From contig CADCBO010000009.1 of assembly GCA_902799685.1 (NCBI GenBank), positions 41,289 through 105,288 of the forward strand: a stretch of DNA of 64,000 nucleotides. The letters run 5' to 3'. The notes below the pieces were generated by a model. The model saw only the letters and a list, made by a program, of their open reading frames with translations, had not been told where the DNA came from and searched no databases. Source of the DNA: an uncultured Bacteroidales bacterium. GTDB lineage: Bacteria > Bacteroidota > Bacteroidia > Bacteroidales > Bacteroidaceae. Position 1 is the first letter of the stretch; the number at the start of each line of letters is the position of its first letter. Below are positions 36,955 through 46,858 of this stretch, in pieces. The position numbers and the translations under genes are program-made.

Positions 36955-38088
36955 TCAATTCTTCCCAAACTGTTCCTTAAGTTTAGGCCAGTAGTTCTTA
37001 CCCAAAACTATTCCGCACCCCAGTATAACCCCAAAGAAAGTCCAAACAATCAAAGTCTTAGCCCGACTGTTAGCCGACTTCATCGGCACCGTAACCGGCT
37101 GGATCACAGTAAACACCGGAGTATCCTTCTTAACCTGCATCTTGGCCTGCTCCAGCTGCTTAGCCATCTCATTGTAAATGGAGCTAGCCACATTGTACTT
37201 GGCCTGCACGCGTTCAAGTTCAATGCTGGCACGTGTAGTTGCCACATTCTTTGAACGGTCTTTCAGAGTAGCCAGCTGCTCCTGATAACGGTCATTCTCC
37301 AGCTTCACCTCATCATACCGCGCCTGTATATACTCCAGCTCGCTCTCAGACTTCTCTATACGGAATCTGGTCACCTCATCCTGTAGTTTCTGCTGCGCCT
37401 TCATAGCCAGCTCTGCAGTCTGTATAGGCTCACAGCCTTTTACAGAAAGTGTAATATAACCCTCTTTCTTATCTACAGCCAGTGACATTATCGCACCGAA
37501 ATTCTCCAGCATCTCATTCTCTTTTACAGTCACAACTAGTGGTTTGGCAGCTCCTTCAGCATCGTTTCCGTCATCTTCAAGCACCACCTCGGGCTGTTCG
37601 CCGCGAATAGCCTTCATGATCACTCCCGGAAGCCCCAACGTGTATTTCTTTACCACGCCAAAGATTGAAGGTTTCTCATATCCGGCTTCGGAATAGTCTA
37701 TCATGCTTATCATGGTGTCACACTTGGAATAATGCAGCGGAGTGTGCATCATCTCCAGTCTGAAAGGAACGCTGCTTACTATCTGCGGATAAATAAGCGG
37801 TGACAGTTCTGCACTCGATGACATTGAACTCAAGTCAAACCCGGCCAGTGATGCCAGGCTGCTCAATGATGAAGAACTTGACTTGGAGTTCAGCTGCGGC
37901 ACCATCACAGTACTTACAGAGTACTCCCTCTTCATTGTAAGGGCTGCCACCAGTCCTAGCAGCATGAATGCAATCGTACATATGATAACAGTCTTGCGGC
38001 CGTCCCATAGGCTCTTTACAAGGGCCATTATGTCAATGCCCTCCTCCTCTTCCTGGCCTATAGGAGTATTGTTCAAATTCTCCTGCAT
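36955..38088 (-). CDS. Wzz-type chain-length determinant protein
   Basis: A 377-residue inner-membrane protein of polysaccharide export. The N-terminal helix 'TVIICTIAFMLLGLVAAL' (about 35-55) and C-terminal helix 'TLIVWTFFGVILGCGIVLG' (about 345-365) frame a large periplasmic part with coiled coils at about 225-325. A Ser-rich stretch 'SKSSSSSLSSLASL' follows the first helix. A Pro-rich motif precedes the last helix ('VIQPVTVPMK'). No tyrosine kinase domain is attached. Start at Met 38088 ('MQENLNN') is one base after the upstream stop, so the two are coupled. Confidence 0.9.
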   Translation of the reverse strand: MQENLNNTPIGQEEEEGIDIMALVKSLWDGRKTVIICTIAFMLLGLVAALTMKREYSVSTVMVPQLNSKSSSSSLSSLASLAGFDLSSMSSSAELSPLIYPQIVSSVPFRLEMMHTPLHYSKCDTMISMIDYSEAGYEKPSIFGVVKKYTLGLPGVIMKAIRGEQPEVVLEDDGNDAEGAAKPLVVTVKENEMLENFGAIMSLAVDKKEGYITLSVKGCEPIQTAELAMKAQQKLQDEVTRFRIEKSESELEYIQARYDEVKLENDRYQEQLATLKDRSKNVATTRASIELERVQAKYNVASSIYNEMAKQLEQAKMQVKKDTPVFTVIQPVTVPMKSANSRAKTLIVWTFFGVILGCGIVLGKNYWPKLKEQFGKN

Positions 38089-38089
38089 G

Positions 38090-40774
38090 TCACTTAAGGT
38101 TTTTAAGTAGAACAACCAGTGATATAACCGATGTCATCGTAGTTATTGACTGGCTTATCGTATTGTTCAAGTTCACCTTCTCCTTTGGAGTATCCAGTTT
38201 CTCACGCTTCTCGCGGTCTATGCTTACGGTTACCACGCCACCCGGCTGGACCTTAGGATAACGGCGTATCCCGAACATTCCGCGCGTGGTTCCTAGAGCC
38301 TGGTTGTTAGGCATCGTAACGGTAACGCTGTTCTTGTTGGCTACCTTCTGGAAGCCGCCTGCATAATGGCGTATATACCATGCTGCATTCTTCTTGCCTT
38401 GATATACAAAGATCTTTTGTGTCGATGAGAACTCATCCGGAACATACTGGGCCATACGTGTACCAACCTCACGTATTGTCACAATGTTCTCCTGACGTGT
38501 AATATTGACCACATCTCCATCCATCAATATAAGGTCGGCCGAAACTTTACCCTTACTGCTCTTGGCTTTATTAAGGTCCATACCTATCAGACCTCTGTTG
38601 TTTTCCGTACGGAACACGCGTGCATAAGGATCGGCGTCATCAAGCAGTCCGCCTGCCATCTGTATTATCTCCCATAACTGAGTACGGTTATCGGTCAGCA
38701 TATAGAATCCGGGATACTTTACACGGCCGTTAATCTCAACGGTACGTCCAGTCGTAAAGTTCGGGATAAGATGAACCACAATGTTATCGTAAGGATATAT
38801 CTGGAAATCGCCGCCCTTTACGTTGTACTCCTCATCCAGGTCCAGTGTCAACACATCAAACTTTACATTCTTATTGTCCGATATGTTCAGACGGAACACC
38901 TGTACGTTACTCAGTGAAGCACCTACCTCTGTTCCGCCTGCCATCTCAATCAGGTTACGGACGCTAAGGGATTCATCGAATGTAGTCTTGAGAGGATTCT
39001 TTACTGCACCGCTCACGCTCACCTCACCTATGTTTGTATAGGTAGTGTTGTCATATACATTCAGGTTGTCACCGGGCTGAAGCTCCACATCCAGGTCATT
39101 GTCAAGCGATATGCGCAGATACTCCATCTTGTCAGGGTTGGTCAGATCCTTGCGGAATATGTAAGCTACGGGATAAACGCTTGGCTTAAGTCCGCCAGCA
39201 TACTCAATTGCCTGCCCCACTGTCATGCGGTCATTCAAACCAAACTCGCGTGAGAAAGGTTCACGAACCTGTCCGCTTACCGATATTGTACCCAGGTCAC
39301 GGTATGTTGACTGCTCCAGCACCGTAACCACATCACGGGGCATAAGCCTGAAATCAGGATTACCGCCTACACCGGGGAATGGAACCGTAAGAACCTCAAC
39401 GGTCTCATCTGGCTTTGTGCGCTCCACAAACACATAGTCAGTCTTGGCGGTATAGCGAGGTTTGGCATTCTCTATCAGAGTCTTCAGCATGCCGTTCTTC
39501 TCTATGTCATAGTTACCGCCGTAATAGACACAGCCGTTTATGGCCACATACTGCTCCATAGGCTTGTTCGATTTACGCACGCGTACTATGTCACCGTTGT
39601 ACAGGCTCACCTGCTGACTGCCGTTCATCACACTCTGCAGGTCAAACTCCATAAACTTTATCTCGCCGTTCTCCATACGCTCCACCTGCACAAACTCAGG
39701 ATACACATTGTATGTCAGTCCGCCTGCATAGTTAATCAGGTCCTTCAGCGTTTCACCGGCCAGCATCTCATAACGCATCGGACGGTTAACCGCACCCTCC
39801 ATAGTCACTATGTTCTGTGCCACGGGAACATACAGCACATCGCCGTTCTGCAAGTCATAGTTGGCATTCTGGTTGGGATTTATCATATACTGGTACAGGT
39901 CCAGCTTACTGGACTTGCCTCCGCGTGACAGCTGTACGTTACGTACCGAACCTATTGCGGTTGGACCGCCTGCTGCAGCCAGGGCGTTGAAAGCGGTGTT
40001 TAGGGCACTCAGGGTAAAACCGCCCTGTACACCCACCTCACCGTATATGCTCACCTGTATGGTACGGGCAGTGGTTATGGTTACGGCTATCTGGTCCGGG
40101 CGGAATGAATAGTGGCTTGACAGCTTACTGGTAATAGCCTGACGAGCCTGCTCCATGGTCAGACCCTTAAGGAATATCTTTGAACCGTTTGCAGGCTGTA
40201 TTGAACCGTCTGCACCTACGCGCTGATGAATCTCGGTCTGTGATGAACCGAATATTGAAATATGAACCTCATCACCTTCACCCAGCACATAGGTACTGGG
40301 AGCCTGGGCACCATCGGTAGTACGATATACGTCAAATGACTGGGTTGTAAACAGGGAATGACCGTAAATGGCCTTAGGGTCCTGCGGTCCCTTCTCCGCC
40401 TCTTCATTCATTGCAATTGCAGTCTCCAGCGCCTGCTCGGCTGCGGCCTCACCGTTGGTTGTCTGTGGCATATCCTGAGCGGCGGTCACCACCTCTACAC
40501 CTCCTGTGGCAGCTCCTGCCGGATTGGTGTCAGCAGCAGCCTTCTCAGCCTGCATCTTGTTTATTATCTGCATCACCCTGCTCTGATAGTTGGAATACTC
40601 GGTAGGCGGAATGTTATCCACGTCAATACCCTCCTCCATCAGGCGCGTACGCACCTCAGTCTCGGTCAGTCCGCGTTTCTGCAGTTCGGCCTGAGCCATC
40701 GTCAACATCGATGCAGTCTGTCCCCATGCCAGCAACGGCATCAGCACAGCAACAAAAAACAGAATTTTCTTCAT
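38090..40774 (-). CDS. Polysaccharide export outer-membrane protein (Wza-like, multiple SLBB domains)
   Basis: An 894-residue exported protein, signal peptide 'MKKILFFVAVLMPLLAWGQ'. After an acidic/Ala-rich linker (about 60-130) comes the Poly_export domain ('YVLGEGDEVHISIFGSSQTE', about 165-250) and then about five to six SLBB repeats ('GEVGVQGGFTLSALNTAF', 'GAVNRPMRYEMLAGETL', 'GQVREPFSREFGLNDRM', 'GAVKNPLKTTFDESLSV', 'GRVKYPGFYMLTDNRT'). It is much longer than enteric Wza and lacks a lipobox. A C-terminal helix ('TTMTSVISLVVLLK') may span the outer membrane. Forms the export channel working with the Wzz protein. Confidence 0.92.
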   Translation of the reverse strand: MKKILFFVAVLMPLLAWGQTASMLTMAQAELQKRGLTETEVRTRLMEEGIDVDNIPPTEYSNYQSRVMQIINKMQAEKAAADTNPAGAATGGVEVVTAAQDMPQTTNGEAAAEQALETAIAMNEEAEKGPQDPKAIYGHSLFTTQSFDVYRTTDGAQAPSTYVLGEGDEVHISIFGSSQTEIHQRVGADGSIQPANGSKIFLKGLTMEQARQAITSKLSSHYSFRPDQIAVTITTARTIQVSIYGEVGVQGGFTLSALNTAFNALAAAGGPTAIGSVRNVQLSRGGKSSKLDLYQYMINPNQNANYDLQNGDVLYVPVAQNIVTMEGAVNRPMRYEMLAGETLKDLINYAGGLTYNVYPEFVQVERMENGEIKFMEFDLQSVMNGSQQVSLYNGDIVRVRKSNKPMEQYVAINGCVYYGGNYDIEKNGMLKTLIENAKPRYTAKTDYVFVERTKPDETVEVLTVPFPGVGGNPDFRLMPRDVVTVLEQSTYRDLGTISVSGQVREPFSREFGLNDRMTVGQAIEYAGGLKPSVYPVAYIFRKDLTNPDKMEYLRISLDNDLDVELQPGDNLNVYDNTTYTNIGEVSVSGAVKNPLKTTFDESLSVRNLIEMAGGTEVGASLSNVQVFRLNISDNKNVKFDVLTLDLDEEYNVKGGDFQIYPYDNIVVHLIPNFTTGRTVEINGRVKYPGFYMLTDNRTQLWEIIQMAGGLLDDADPYARVFRTENNRGLIGMDLNKAKSSKGKVSADLILMDGDVVNITRQENIVTIREVGTRMAQYVPDEFSSTQKIFVYQGKKNAAWYIRHYAGGFQKVANKNSVTVTMPNNQALGTTRGMFGIRRYPKVQPGGVVTVSIDREKREKLDTPKEKVNLNNTISQSITTMTSVISLVVLLKNLK

Positions 40775-40890
40775 TATGGAATTTTTAAGTTTAAATTCAG
40801 TACAACTAACCCAATTGTTTTATTCCCAATTGTTTTCGGGCCGCAAAATTACTAAAAACCGTCCGTATTCACAACAAATAGTGCTAATAA

Positions 40891-42837
<1,947 letters not shown>

Positions 42838-42940
42838 ATCCTAATGAATGTATTTAACTTCTGTAATATAAATATATTTAATTAGCAAATTTAAACATTA
42901 TTTCAATACAACCTCCTCCCTCCCCCCTTTTTTTCCAAAA

Positions 42941-42975
42941 ATGATACAATTGGGGTCAGGCCCCTTTTGTACTAT
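42941..42975 (+). repeat. REP-A copy downstream of manC
   Basis: Arms ATGATACAA / TTGTACTAT (mixed types) around GGGGTCAGGCCCC. Confidence 0.9.
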
Positions 42976-42983
42976 TTTTCCAT

Positions 42984-43012
42984 GTGCCATTGGGGACGGT
43001 TCCGTTTGGCAC
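42984..43012. repeat. Second palindrome family (REP-B)
   Basis: GTGCCA...TGGCAC arms around TTGGGGACGGTTCCGT, immediately beside a REP-A copy and 10 bp from the manC stop. A partial copy is at 63701-63730 and a fragment at 53417-53434. Confidence 0.75.
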
Positions 43013-43021
43013 TGTTTTCCA

Positions 43022-44074
43022 TTATTTGTCCGATGAAAACTCCTTGATCCTTTGCTCCTCAGAGCGCTTACAAACCAAAAGTTGCCCGTTCTTTTCCGAT
43101 ACAATATAACCCTCCAAACCCTGCAGAACCACTCTGCGCAGGCCTTCTGCATGAATCACGCAATCCTTGCACTCATGCATCTCCACATGCCCCACAACAC
43201 CATTATTATCAGAATCCTTCTGCAGTTTCTCATGCAGCGACTGCCAGTTCCCCAAATCGCTCCACCCAAAATCCGCCGGGCAAGTATAAACCTTCCCCTC
43301 AGCCGCCGCCGGCTCCATCACCGCATAGTCAATCGAAATCTTCTCACAAGTCGGAAAAATCTCCAAAACGGTACAATTGGGGTCAGGCCCCTTTTGTATC
43401 ATTTTATCCATCTGCTCCGCCAAAACCGGCTTATATGCTCTAATCGAATCGGTAATCGTCTTCACATTCCACACAAAAATCCCCGCATTCCAAAGGTAAT
43501 TTCCATCAGCCAAATACCTCTTAGCCGTCTCCAAATCCGGTTTCTCCCTAAACTCCTCCACCAAAATGATACAATTGGGGTCAGACCCCTTTTGTACCGT
43601 TTTAACATATCCATACCCCGTCTCCGGCCTATTAGGTTTAATTCCGATGGTCACGATATAGTCATGGCCCGATGTAAACTCCAATGCGCCCGATATCACC
43701 CGCCTGAACTCCTCCGGATTCATCACCACAGCATCGCTCGGAGTAACCACCACGTTTGCATCGGGATCCTCCTGACGTATGCTCCAGCATGCCCAGGCTA
43801 TGCACGGAGCCGTGTTTCGGGCAGCCGGCTCGGCCAGAATATGGGCCGATGGAATACCAGGAATCTGCTCCTTTACAATATCCACGTACGCCTGATTAGT
43901 CACCACCCAGAAATTCTCCGGAGGGCATATACCTTTGAATCGGTCCACAGTAAGCTGTATCAAGCTCCTGCCGCAACCTAGAATATCAATAAACTGCTTG
44001 GGAAACTCCGGGGTGCTGAGCGGCCAGAACCTGCTCCCGATACCCCCCGCCATAATAACTACATGATTAGCCAT
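43022..44074 (-). CDS. manC: Mannose-1-phosphate guanylyltransferase with two in-frame repeat insertions
   Basis: A 350-residue cytosolic enzyme making GDP-mannose. Seen: 'IMAGGIGSRFWPLSTPEFPK' (nucleotide-binding), 'ILAEPAARNTAPCIAWA', 'NVVVTPSDAVV', 'FREKPDLETAKRYL', 'LWNAGIFVWN' and 'SIDYAVMEPA', 'FGWSDLGNW'. Two palindromic repeats lie inside the gene (43368-43402 and 43566-43600) and are read in frame as 'IQKGPDPNCT' and 'VQKGSDPNCI', in two loops that vary in the family. Conserved blocks on both sides stay in frame, so the protein is probably active. Operon order on this strand: manA, manC, dehydratase, export genes. Confidence 0.93.
   Translation of the reverse strand: MANHVVIMAGGIGSRFWPLSTPEFPKQFIDILGCGRSLIQLTVDRFKGICPPENFWVVTNQAYVDIVKEQIPGIPSAHILAEPAARNTAPCIAWACWSIRQEDPDANVVVTPSDAVVMNPEEFRRVISGALEFTSGHDYIVTIGIKPNRPETGYGYVKTVQKGSDPNCIILVEEFREKPDLETAKRYLADGNYLWNAGIFVWNVKTITDSIRAYKPVLAEQMDKMIQKGPDPNCTVLEIFPTCEKISIDYAVMEPAAAEGKVYTCPADFGWSDLGNWQSLHEKLQKDSDNNGVVGHVEMHECKDCVIHAEGLRRVVLQGLEGYIVSEKNGQLLVCKRSEEQRIKEFSSDK
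43368..43402 (+). repeat. REP-A copy inside manC (in frame)
   Basis: Arms ACGGTACAA / TTGTATCAT; read on the minus strand as part of the manC protein ('MIQKGPDPNCTV'). Confidence 0.9.
43566..43600 (+). repeat. REP-A copy inside manC (in frame)
   Basis: Arms ATGATACAA / TTGTACCGT; read on the minus strand as 'VQKGSDPNCII'. Confidence 0.9.
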
Positions 44075-44094
44075 ATCATCATTTTTTAGCCAAA

Positions 44095-44129
44095 ATGATA
44101 CAATTGGGGTCAGGCCCCTTTTGTACTAT
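44095..44129 (+). repeat. REP-A copy carrying the manA stop codon
   Basis: Arms ATGATACAA / TTGTACTAT; minus-strand TAG at 44126-44128 inside the arm is the manA stop. Confidence 0.9.
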
Positions 44130-45175
44130 TTTTCTGTTTTTCTAAAAGTTTGCCAGAGCCAGCGACGGATAATTCCGCGCTTCTGATTGTCGATAAATGC
44201 ATCAAGAACACGCGTGGAAGCACCCATCGGCTCAATATCATAATTCGCGATCGCCGCCGGAATCAGGCAGCTGCAGCCCTCACGCAACACAATTCCATCG
44301 CCTGTCTCTCTAACCTTAATCCTGCAATCGCCTTTAAGACACATAGTTATGATGAAACTGTCATACTTCTTTAGGTCCCTGTGAAAACGTTGTCCGATGT
44401 CCGTAACGCGGGCGCTGAAAAACGCCGTCTCCACCACCCTGTTGGCGTGATTCGCCTTCACAGAATAAGCGGTCCGATATCGGCTCTCAACCTTGTAATT
44501 CAGAGCCTTAGCCGCCAGTTCCGTATGCAACTGTCGCGGTTTTCCGTCCAGCCCCAGGCGGTTATAATCATATATTCTGTAAGTTACGTCGCTTGACTGC
44601 TGAATCTCGGCCAGCATGATCCCGCCGCAGATGGCATGCACACGACCCGCCGGAATGTAAAACACATCGCCCGCATGAGCCTCATGACGCGCCAGGGCAT
44701 CGGTAATGGTACCGTCCCGGACCATCCGCTTGTACTCATCGGCCGTAAGTGATTTCTTGAAACCGGAATAGATGCACGCACCAGGCTCAGCATCAATGAT
44801 ATACCACATCTCGGTCTTACCCATTTTGCCGTGCTCGCGCATAGCCATCGCATCGTCGGGATGCACCTGGATGGAAAGGTCCTTCTGCGCATCGATAAAT
44901 TTGACCAGCAGCGGCATCTTACCGCCATAATGCTTAGCCACAGCCTTGCCCAGAATACCCTCAGGGGCCGATTCCACCACCTCCGGCAGGGTCCGTCCCG
45001 CCCAGGCGCCATTAGCCACAACCGTAGGCGAGCTCTCCACAGCGCTAACCTCCCAGCTCTCGCCGATATGCTCCTGATCCGGAAGTCCCTTCCAACGGCA
45101 CAACTTATCACCGCCCCACACTATCTCATGCAGGTTCGGCTCAAACAGCAACGGATACAATTTTGCCCCTTCCAT
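44126..45175 (-). CDS. manA: Mannose-6-phosphate isomerase, class I
   Basis: A 349-residue zinc enzyme converting fructose-6-phosphate to mannose-6-phosphate for GDP-mannose synthesis. Seen: 'LHEIVWGGDKL', 'GESWEVSAVESS', the zinc motif 'LSIQVHPDD', 'KTEMWYIIDAEPGA' and 'YIPAGRVHAICGGIMLAEIQ'. Start Met 45175 ('MEGAKLYPLLF') is chosen because a perfect -7 box lies only 8 bp upstream; a frame running nine codons further would begin before the promoter. Stop codon TAG comes from the REP-A repeat. 51 bp before manC, so probably co-transcribed. Confidence 0.95.
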   Translation of the reverse strand: MEGAKLYPLLFEPNLHEIVWGGDKLCRWKGLPDQEHIGESWEVSAVESSPTVVANGAWAGRTLPEVVESAPEGILGKAVAKHYGGKMPLLVKFIDAQKDLSIQVHPDDAMAMREHGKMGKTEMWYIIDAEPGACIYSGFKKSLTADEYKRMVRDGTITDALARHEAHAGDVFYIPAGRVHAICGGIMLAEIQQSSDVTYRIYDYNRLGLDGKPRQLHTELAAKALNYKVESRYRTAYSVKANHANRVVETAFFSARVTDIGQRFHRDLKKYDSFIITMCLKGDCRIKVRETGDGIVLREGCSCLIPAAIANYDIEPMGASTRVLDAFIDNQKRGIIRRWLWQTFRKTEK

Positions 45176-45183
45176 ACTGCCCG

Positions 45184-45213
45184 CAAAGATACAAAATATC
45201 AAAATTGATACAA
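45184..45213 (-). promoter_or_regulatory. manA promoter with -33 box inside a REP-A copy
   Basis: -7 TATCTTTG (plus-strand 45184-45191) and, 19 bp upstream, TTG which is part of the CAATTG end of the repeat at 45205-45239. The spacing matches the Bacteroidetes promoter. Confidence 0.55.
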
Positions 45214-45239
45214 TTGGGGTCAGGCCCCTTTTGTATCAT
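45205..45239 (+). repeat. REP-A copy between TRIC gene and manA
   Basis: Arms TTGATACAA / TTGTATCAT around GGGGTCAGGCCCC; two bases from the TRIC stop, and overlapping the manA promoter. Confidence 0.9.
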
Positions 45240-45241
45240 TT

Positions 45242-45835
45242 TTACATCTTCACCTTGGGAAGCTGCCAGTGGTATTTGGTGGCAAGGAGTCTGATAATTA
45301 TCACTCCGGCAATGCATCCGGTCCGATACACGCCCGGGCCCAGATTGAAATATTCCAACAAAAAGAAGACGATTCCGCCCGCGACGCATGCCAGAGCATA
45401 TATCTCCTTGCGGAAAATGAGCGGCTCCTCATTGATGAAAATATCGCGCAGAACACCGCCGCCGGCACCCGTAATCGTACCAATCACAATCGCGATAACG
45501 GCCGAGCACCCCATATCCAGTGCCTTAGTCATACCCAGAAGCGTAAAAATGGCTAGTCCGATGGTATCGAACAGAAATATGGTGCCCGCTATCCGATCCA
45601 CCAACTTATGGAAAAAAAAGTACAACACCAGTGCTCCTGCAACTATCAGCAGCGACATCAGATCATCAAACCAGAACGGCCTCACGCCCAGCATAACATC
45701 TCTGATTGTTCCGCCGCCGACAGCCGTGACGAACCCCACAATGAACAGTCCGAACAAATCAAATTGCTTGGCCGCCGCCAGCCGGATGCCGCTTACGGCA
45801 AACGCAAACGTACCAATAATCTCAATCCAATACAT
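45242..45835 (-). CDS. TRIC-type (UPF0126) cation channel family protein
   Basis: A 197-residue inner-membrane protein with seven predicted helices and two similar halves. Each half has the glycine motif: 'AVGGGTIRDVMLGVRPFW' near residue 38 and 'GAGGGVLRDIFINEEPLIF' near 122. Prokaryotic TRIC homologues form potassium-permeable trimers; older annotation calls them YicG/UPF0126. A -7 box TAACTTTG lies 4 bp upstream of the ATG, so the transcript is essentially leaderless. Repeats flank the gene closely on both sides. Confidence 0.92.
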   Translation of the reverse strand: MYWIEIIGTFAFAVSGIRLAAAKQFDLFGLFIVGFVTAVGGGTIRDVMLGVRPFWFDDLMSLLIVAGALVLYFFFHKLVDRIAGTIFLFDTIGLAIFTLLGMTKALDMGCSAVIAIVIGTITGAGGGVLRDIFINEEPLIFRKEIYALACVAGGIVFFLLEYFNLGPGVYRTGCIAGVIIIRLLATKYHWQLPKVKM

Positions 45836-45838
45836 GCT

Positions 45839-45846
45839 GCAAAGTT
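45839..45846 (-). promoter_or_regulatory. -7 box of the TRIC gene
   Basis: Minus-strand TAACTTTG between the ATG (45835) and the REP-A copy starting at 45852. Confidence 0.55.
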
Positions 45847-45851
45847 AGCAA

Positions 45852-45932
45852 ATAGTACAATTGGGGTCAGGCCCCTTTTGTACTATTTTCCCCAAAAATG
45901 ATACAATTGGGGTCAGGCCCCTTTTGTATCAT
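45852..45932 (+). repeat. REP-A doublet downstream of the RAYT gene
   Basis: Copies 45852-45886 (arms ATAGTACAA/TTGTACTAT) and 45898-45932 (ATGATACAA/TTGTATCAT), same orientation, joined by TTTCCCCAAAA. The second supplies the TGA stop of the RAYT gene (45929-45931). Confidence 0.92.
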
Positions 45933-46726
45933 TTATCCAGCCTGATGATCACGCCACGGCTTATTCCGGTCACCCGCGATATCTGCATCACATTCTGGCA
46001 AAACTCCAGCAGCCTAATCACAATCTCATTCCGCTTCTCCTTATCAAGATGCTGAATAACAGCCACTTCCGATATTCCAAACTCCTCCTTGATAAACTCT
46101 CGCAACCTCTCATCGCTCACGCGCCTACCCGTATCACTGTCAAAATCCAGGATCCTCTGCGTCTTAGGCAGCGGTGTATTGACCAGTTCCGCCAGCGCTT
46201 CAAAAGAGATTTTGTTAAAGACCGATGCCGTCGCGCAAATCGGAACATCACAAACCATCTCCGGGTCGAACTCGCGCCAACTGCTCCACCTGTAATACCT
46301 CACATCACTCACCAGCCCTCCCGCAATCGGATTCTGATGAATGTACCGCAGCAGAGTCAGAAAATACTCCCAATCATTCACCACCTCACTCCTGAATCGC
46401 CCCTGAAAAAGGTGACCCACATGCTCATATTTCAAGTTAAAGTAACCCGCATAAGTGCCTGACAACCACTTTATTGCACTAGCCAACCCGCACTTCTGCT
46501 CCCTAACCAGCAAGTGCACGTGATTTGGCATCAGACAATACGCGTAAATGACCAGCAAAGGCGGAATTCGCTGCCCCGTCTCATCCACCGGGAACGCCAC
46601 ACGCTCCATCAGACCCAAAAACTTAAGGAAATCCTTATCACTCTCAAAAATATCCTGCTTGTTTACGCCTCGCAGGATCACATGGTAAACGCCAGAATCA
46701 CTGACCGATCTTAATTTACGTGCCAT
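45929..46726 (-). CDS. REP-associated tyrosine transposase (RAYT, Y1/HUH family)
   Basis: A 265-residue DNA-processing enzyme. 'YHVILRGVNKQDIF' near the start, 'YCLMPNHVHLLVRE' with the HUH pair His69 and His71, 'GHLFQGRFRSEVV', and the catalytic Tyr128 in 'LLRYIHQNPIAGG' are the Y1 transposase signatures; the C-terminus (about 205-262) looks like a DnaA-type helix-turn-helix. RAYTs cut single-stranded hairpins of REP repeats. Start at 46726 ('MARKLRS') is chosen since the upstream frame crosses the promoter. REP-A doublets bound the gene on both sides and the stop lies in one; twenty copies occur in the window. No second IS end or target duplication is evident. Confidence 0.95.
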   Translation of the reverse strand: MARKLRSVSDSGVYHVILRGVNKQDIFESDKDFLKFLGLMERVAFPVDETGQRIPPLLVIYAYCLMPNHVHLLVREQKCGLASAIKWLSGTYAGYFNLKYEHVGHLFQGRFRSEVVNDWEYFLTLLRYIHQNPIAGGLVSDVRYYRWSSWREFDPEMVCDVPICATASVFNKISFEALAELVNTPLPKTQRILDFDSDTGRRVSDERLREFIKEEFGISEVAVIQHLDKEKRNEIVIRLLEFCQNVMQISRVTGISRGVIIRLDK

Positions 46727-46765
46727 GGTTAATAATAAAATGGTAATTATAGATTGATTATACCG

Positions 46766-46773
46766 CAAAGATA
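46766..46773 (-). promoter_or_regulatory. -7 box of the RAYT gene
   Basis: Minus-strand TATCTTTG, 39 bp before the ATG and 4 bp from the neighbouring REP-A copy. Confidence 0.55.
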
Positions 46774-46777
46774 TAAA

Positions 46778-46858
46778 AAAGTACAAAAGGGGTCAGGCCC
46801 CAATTGTACTTTTTTTCCAAAAAATGATACAATTGGGGCCTGACCCCTTTTGTATCAT
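46778..46858. repeat. REP-A doublet upstream of the RAYT gene
   Basis: Copies 46778-46812 (arms AAAGTACAA/TTGTACTTT, minus orientation) and 46824-46858 (ATGATACAA/TTGTATCAT, plus orientation). The second contains the serB TGA (46855-46857). The arms differ in sequence but each pair matches. Confidence 0.92.

Noticed and set aside
43380-43590. 'KGPDPNC' as a conserved functional motif of ManC
   Set aside because: It is simply the translation of the REP-A repeat.
43052-43981. 309-codon open frame opposite manC
   Set aside because: Antisense shadow; manC has all family motifs on the other strand.
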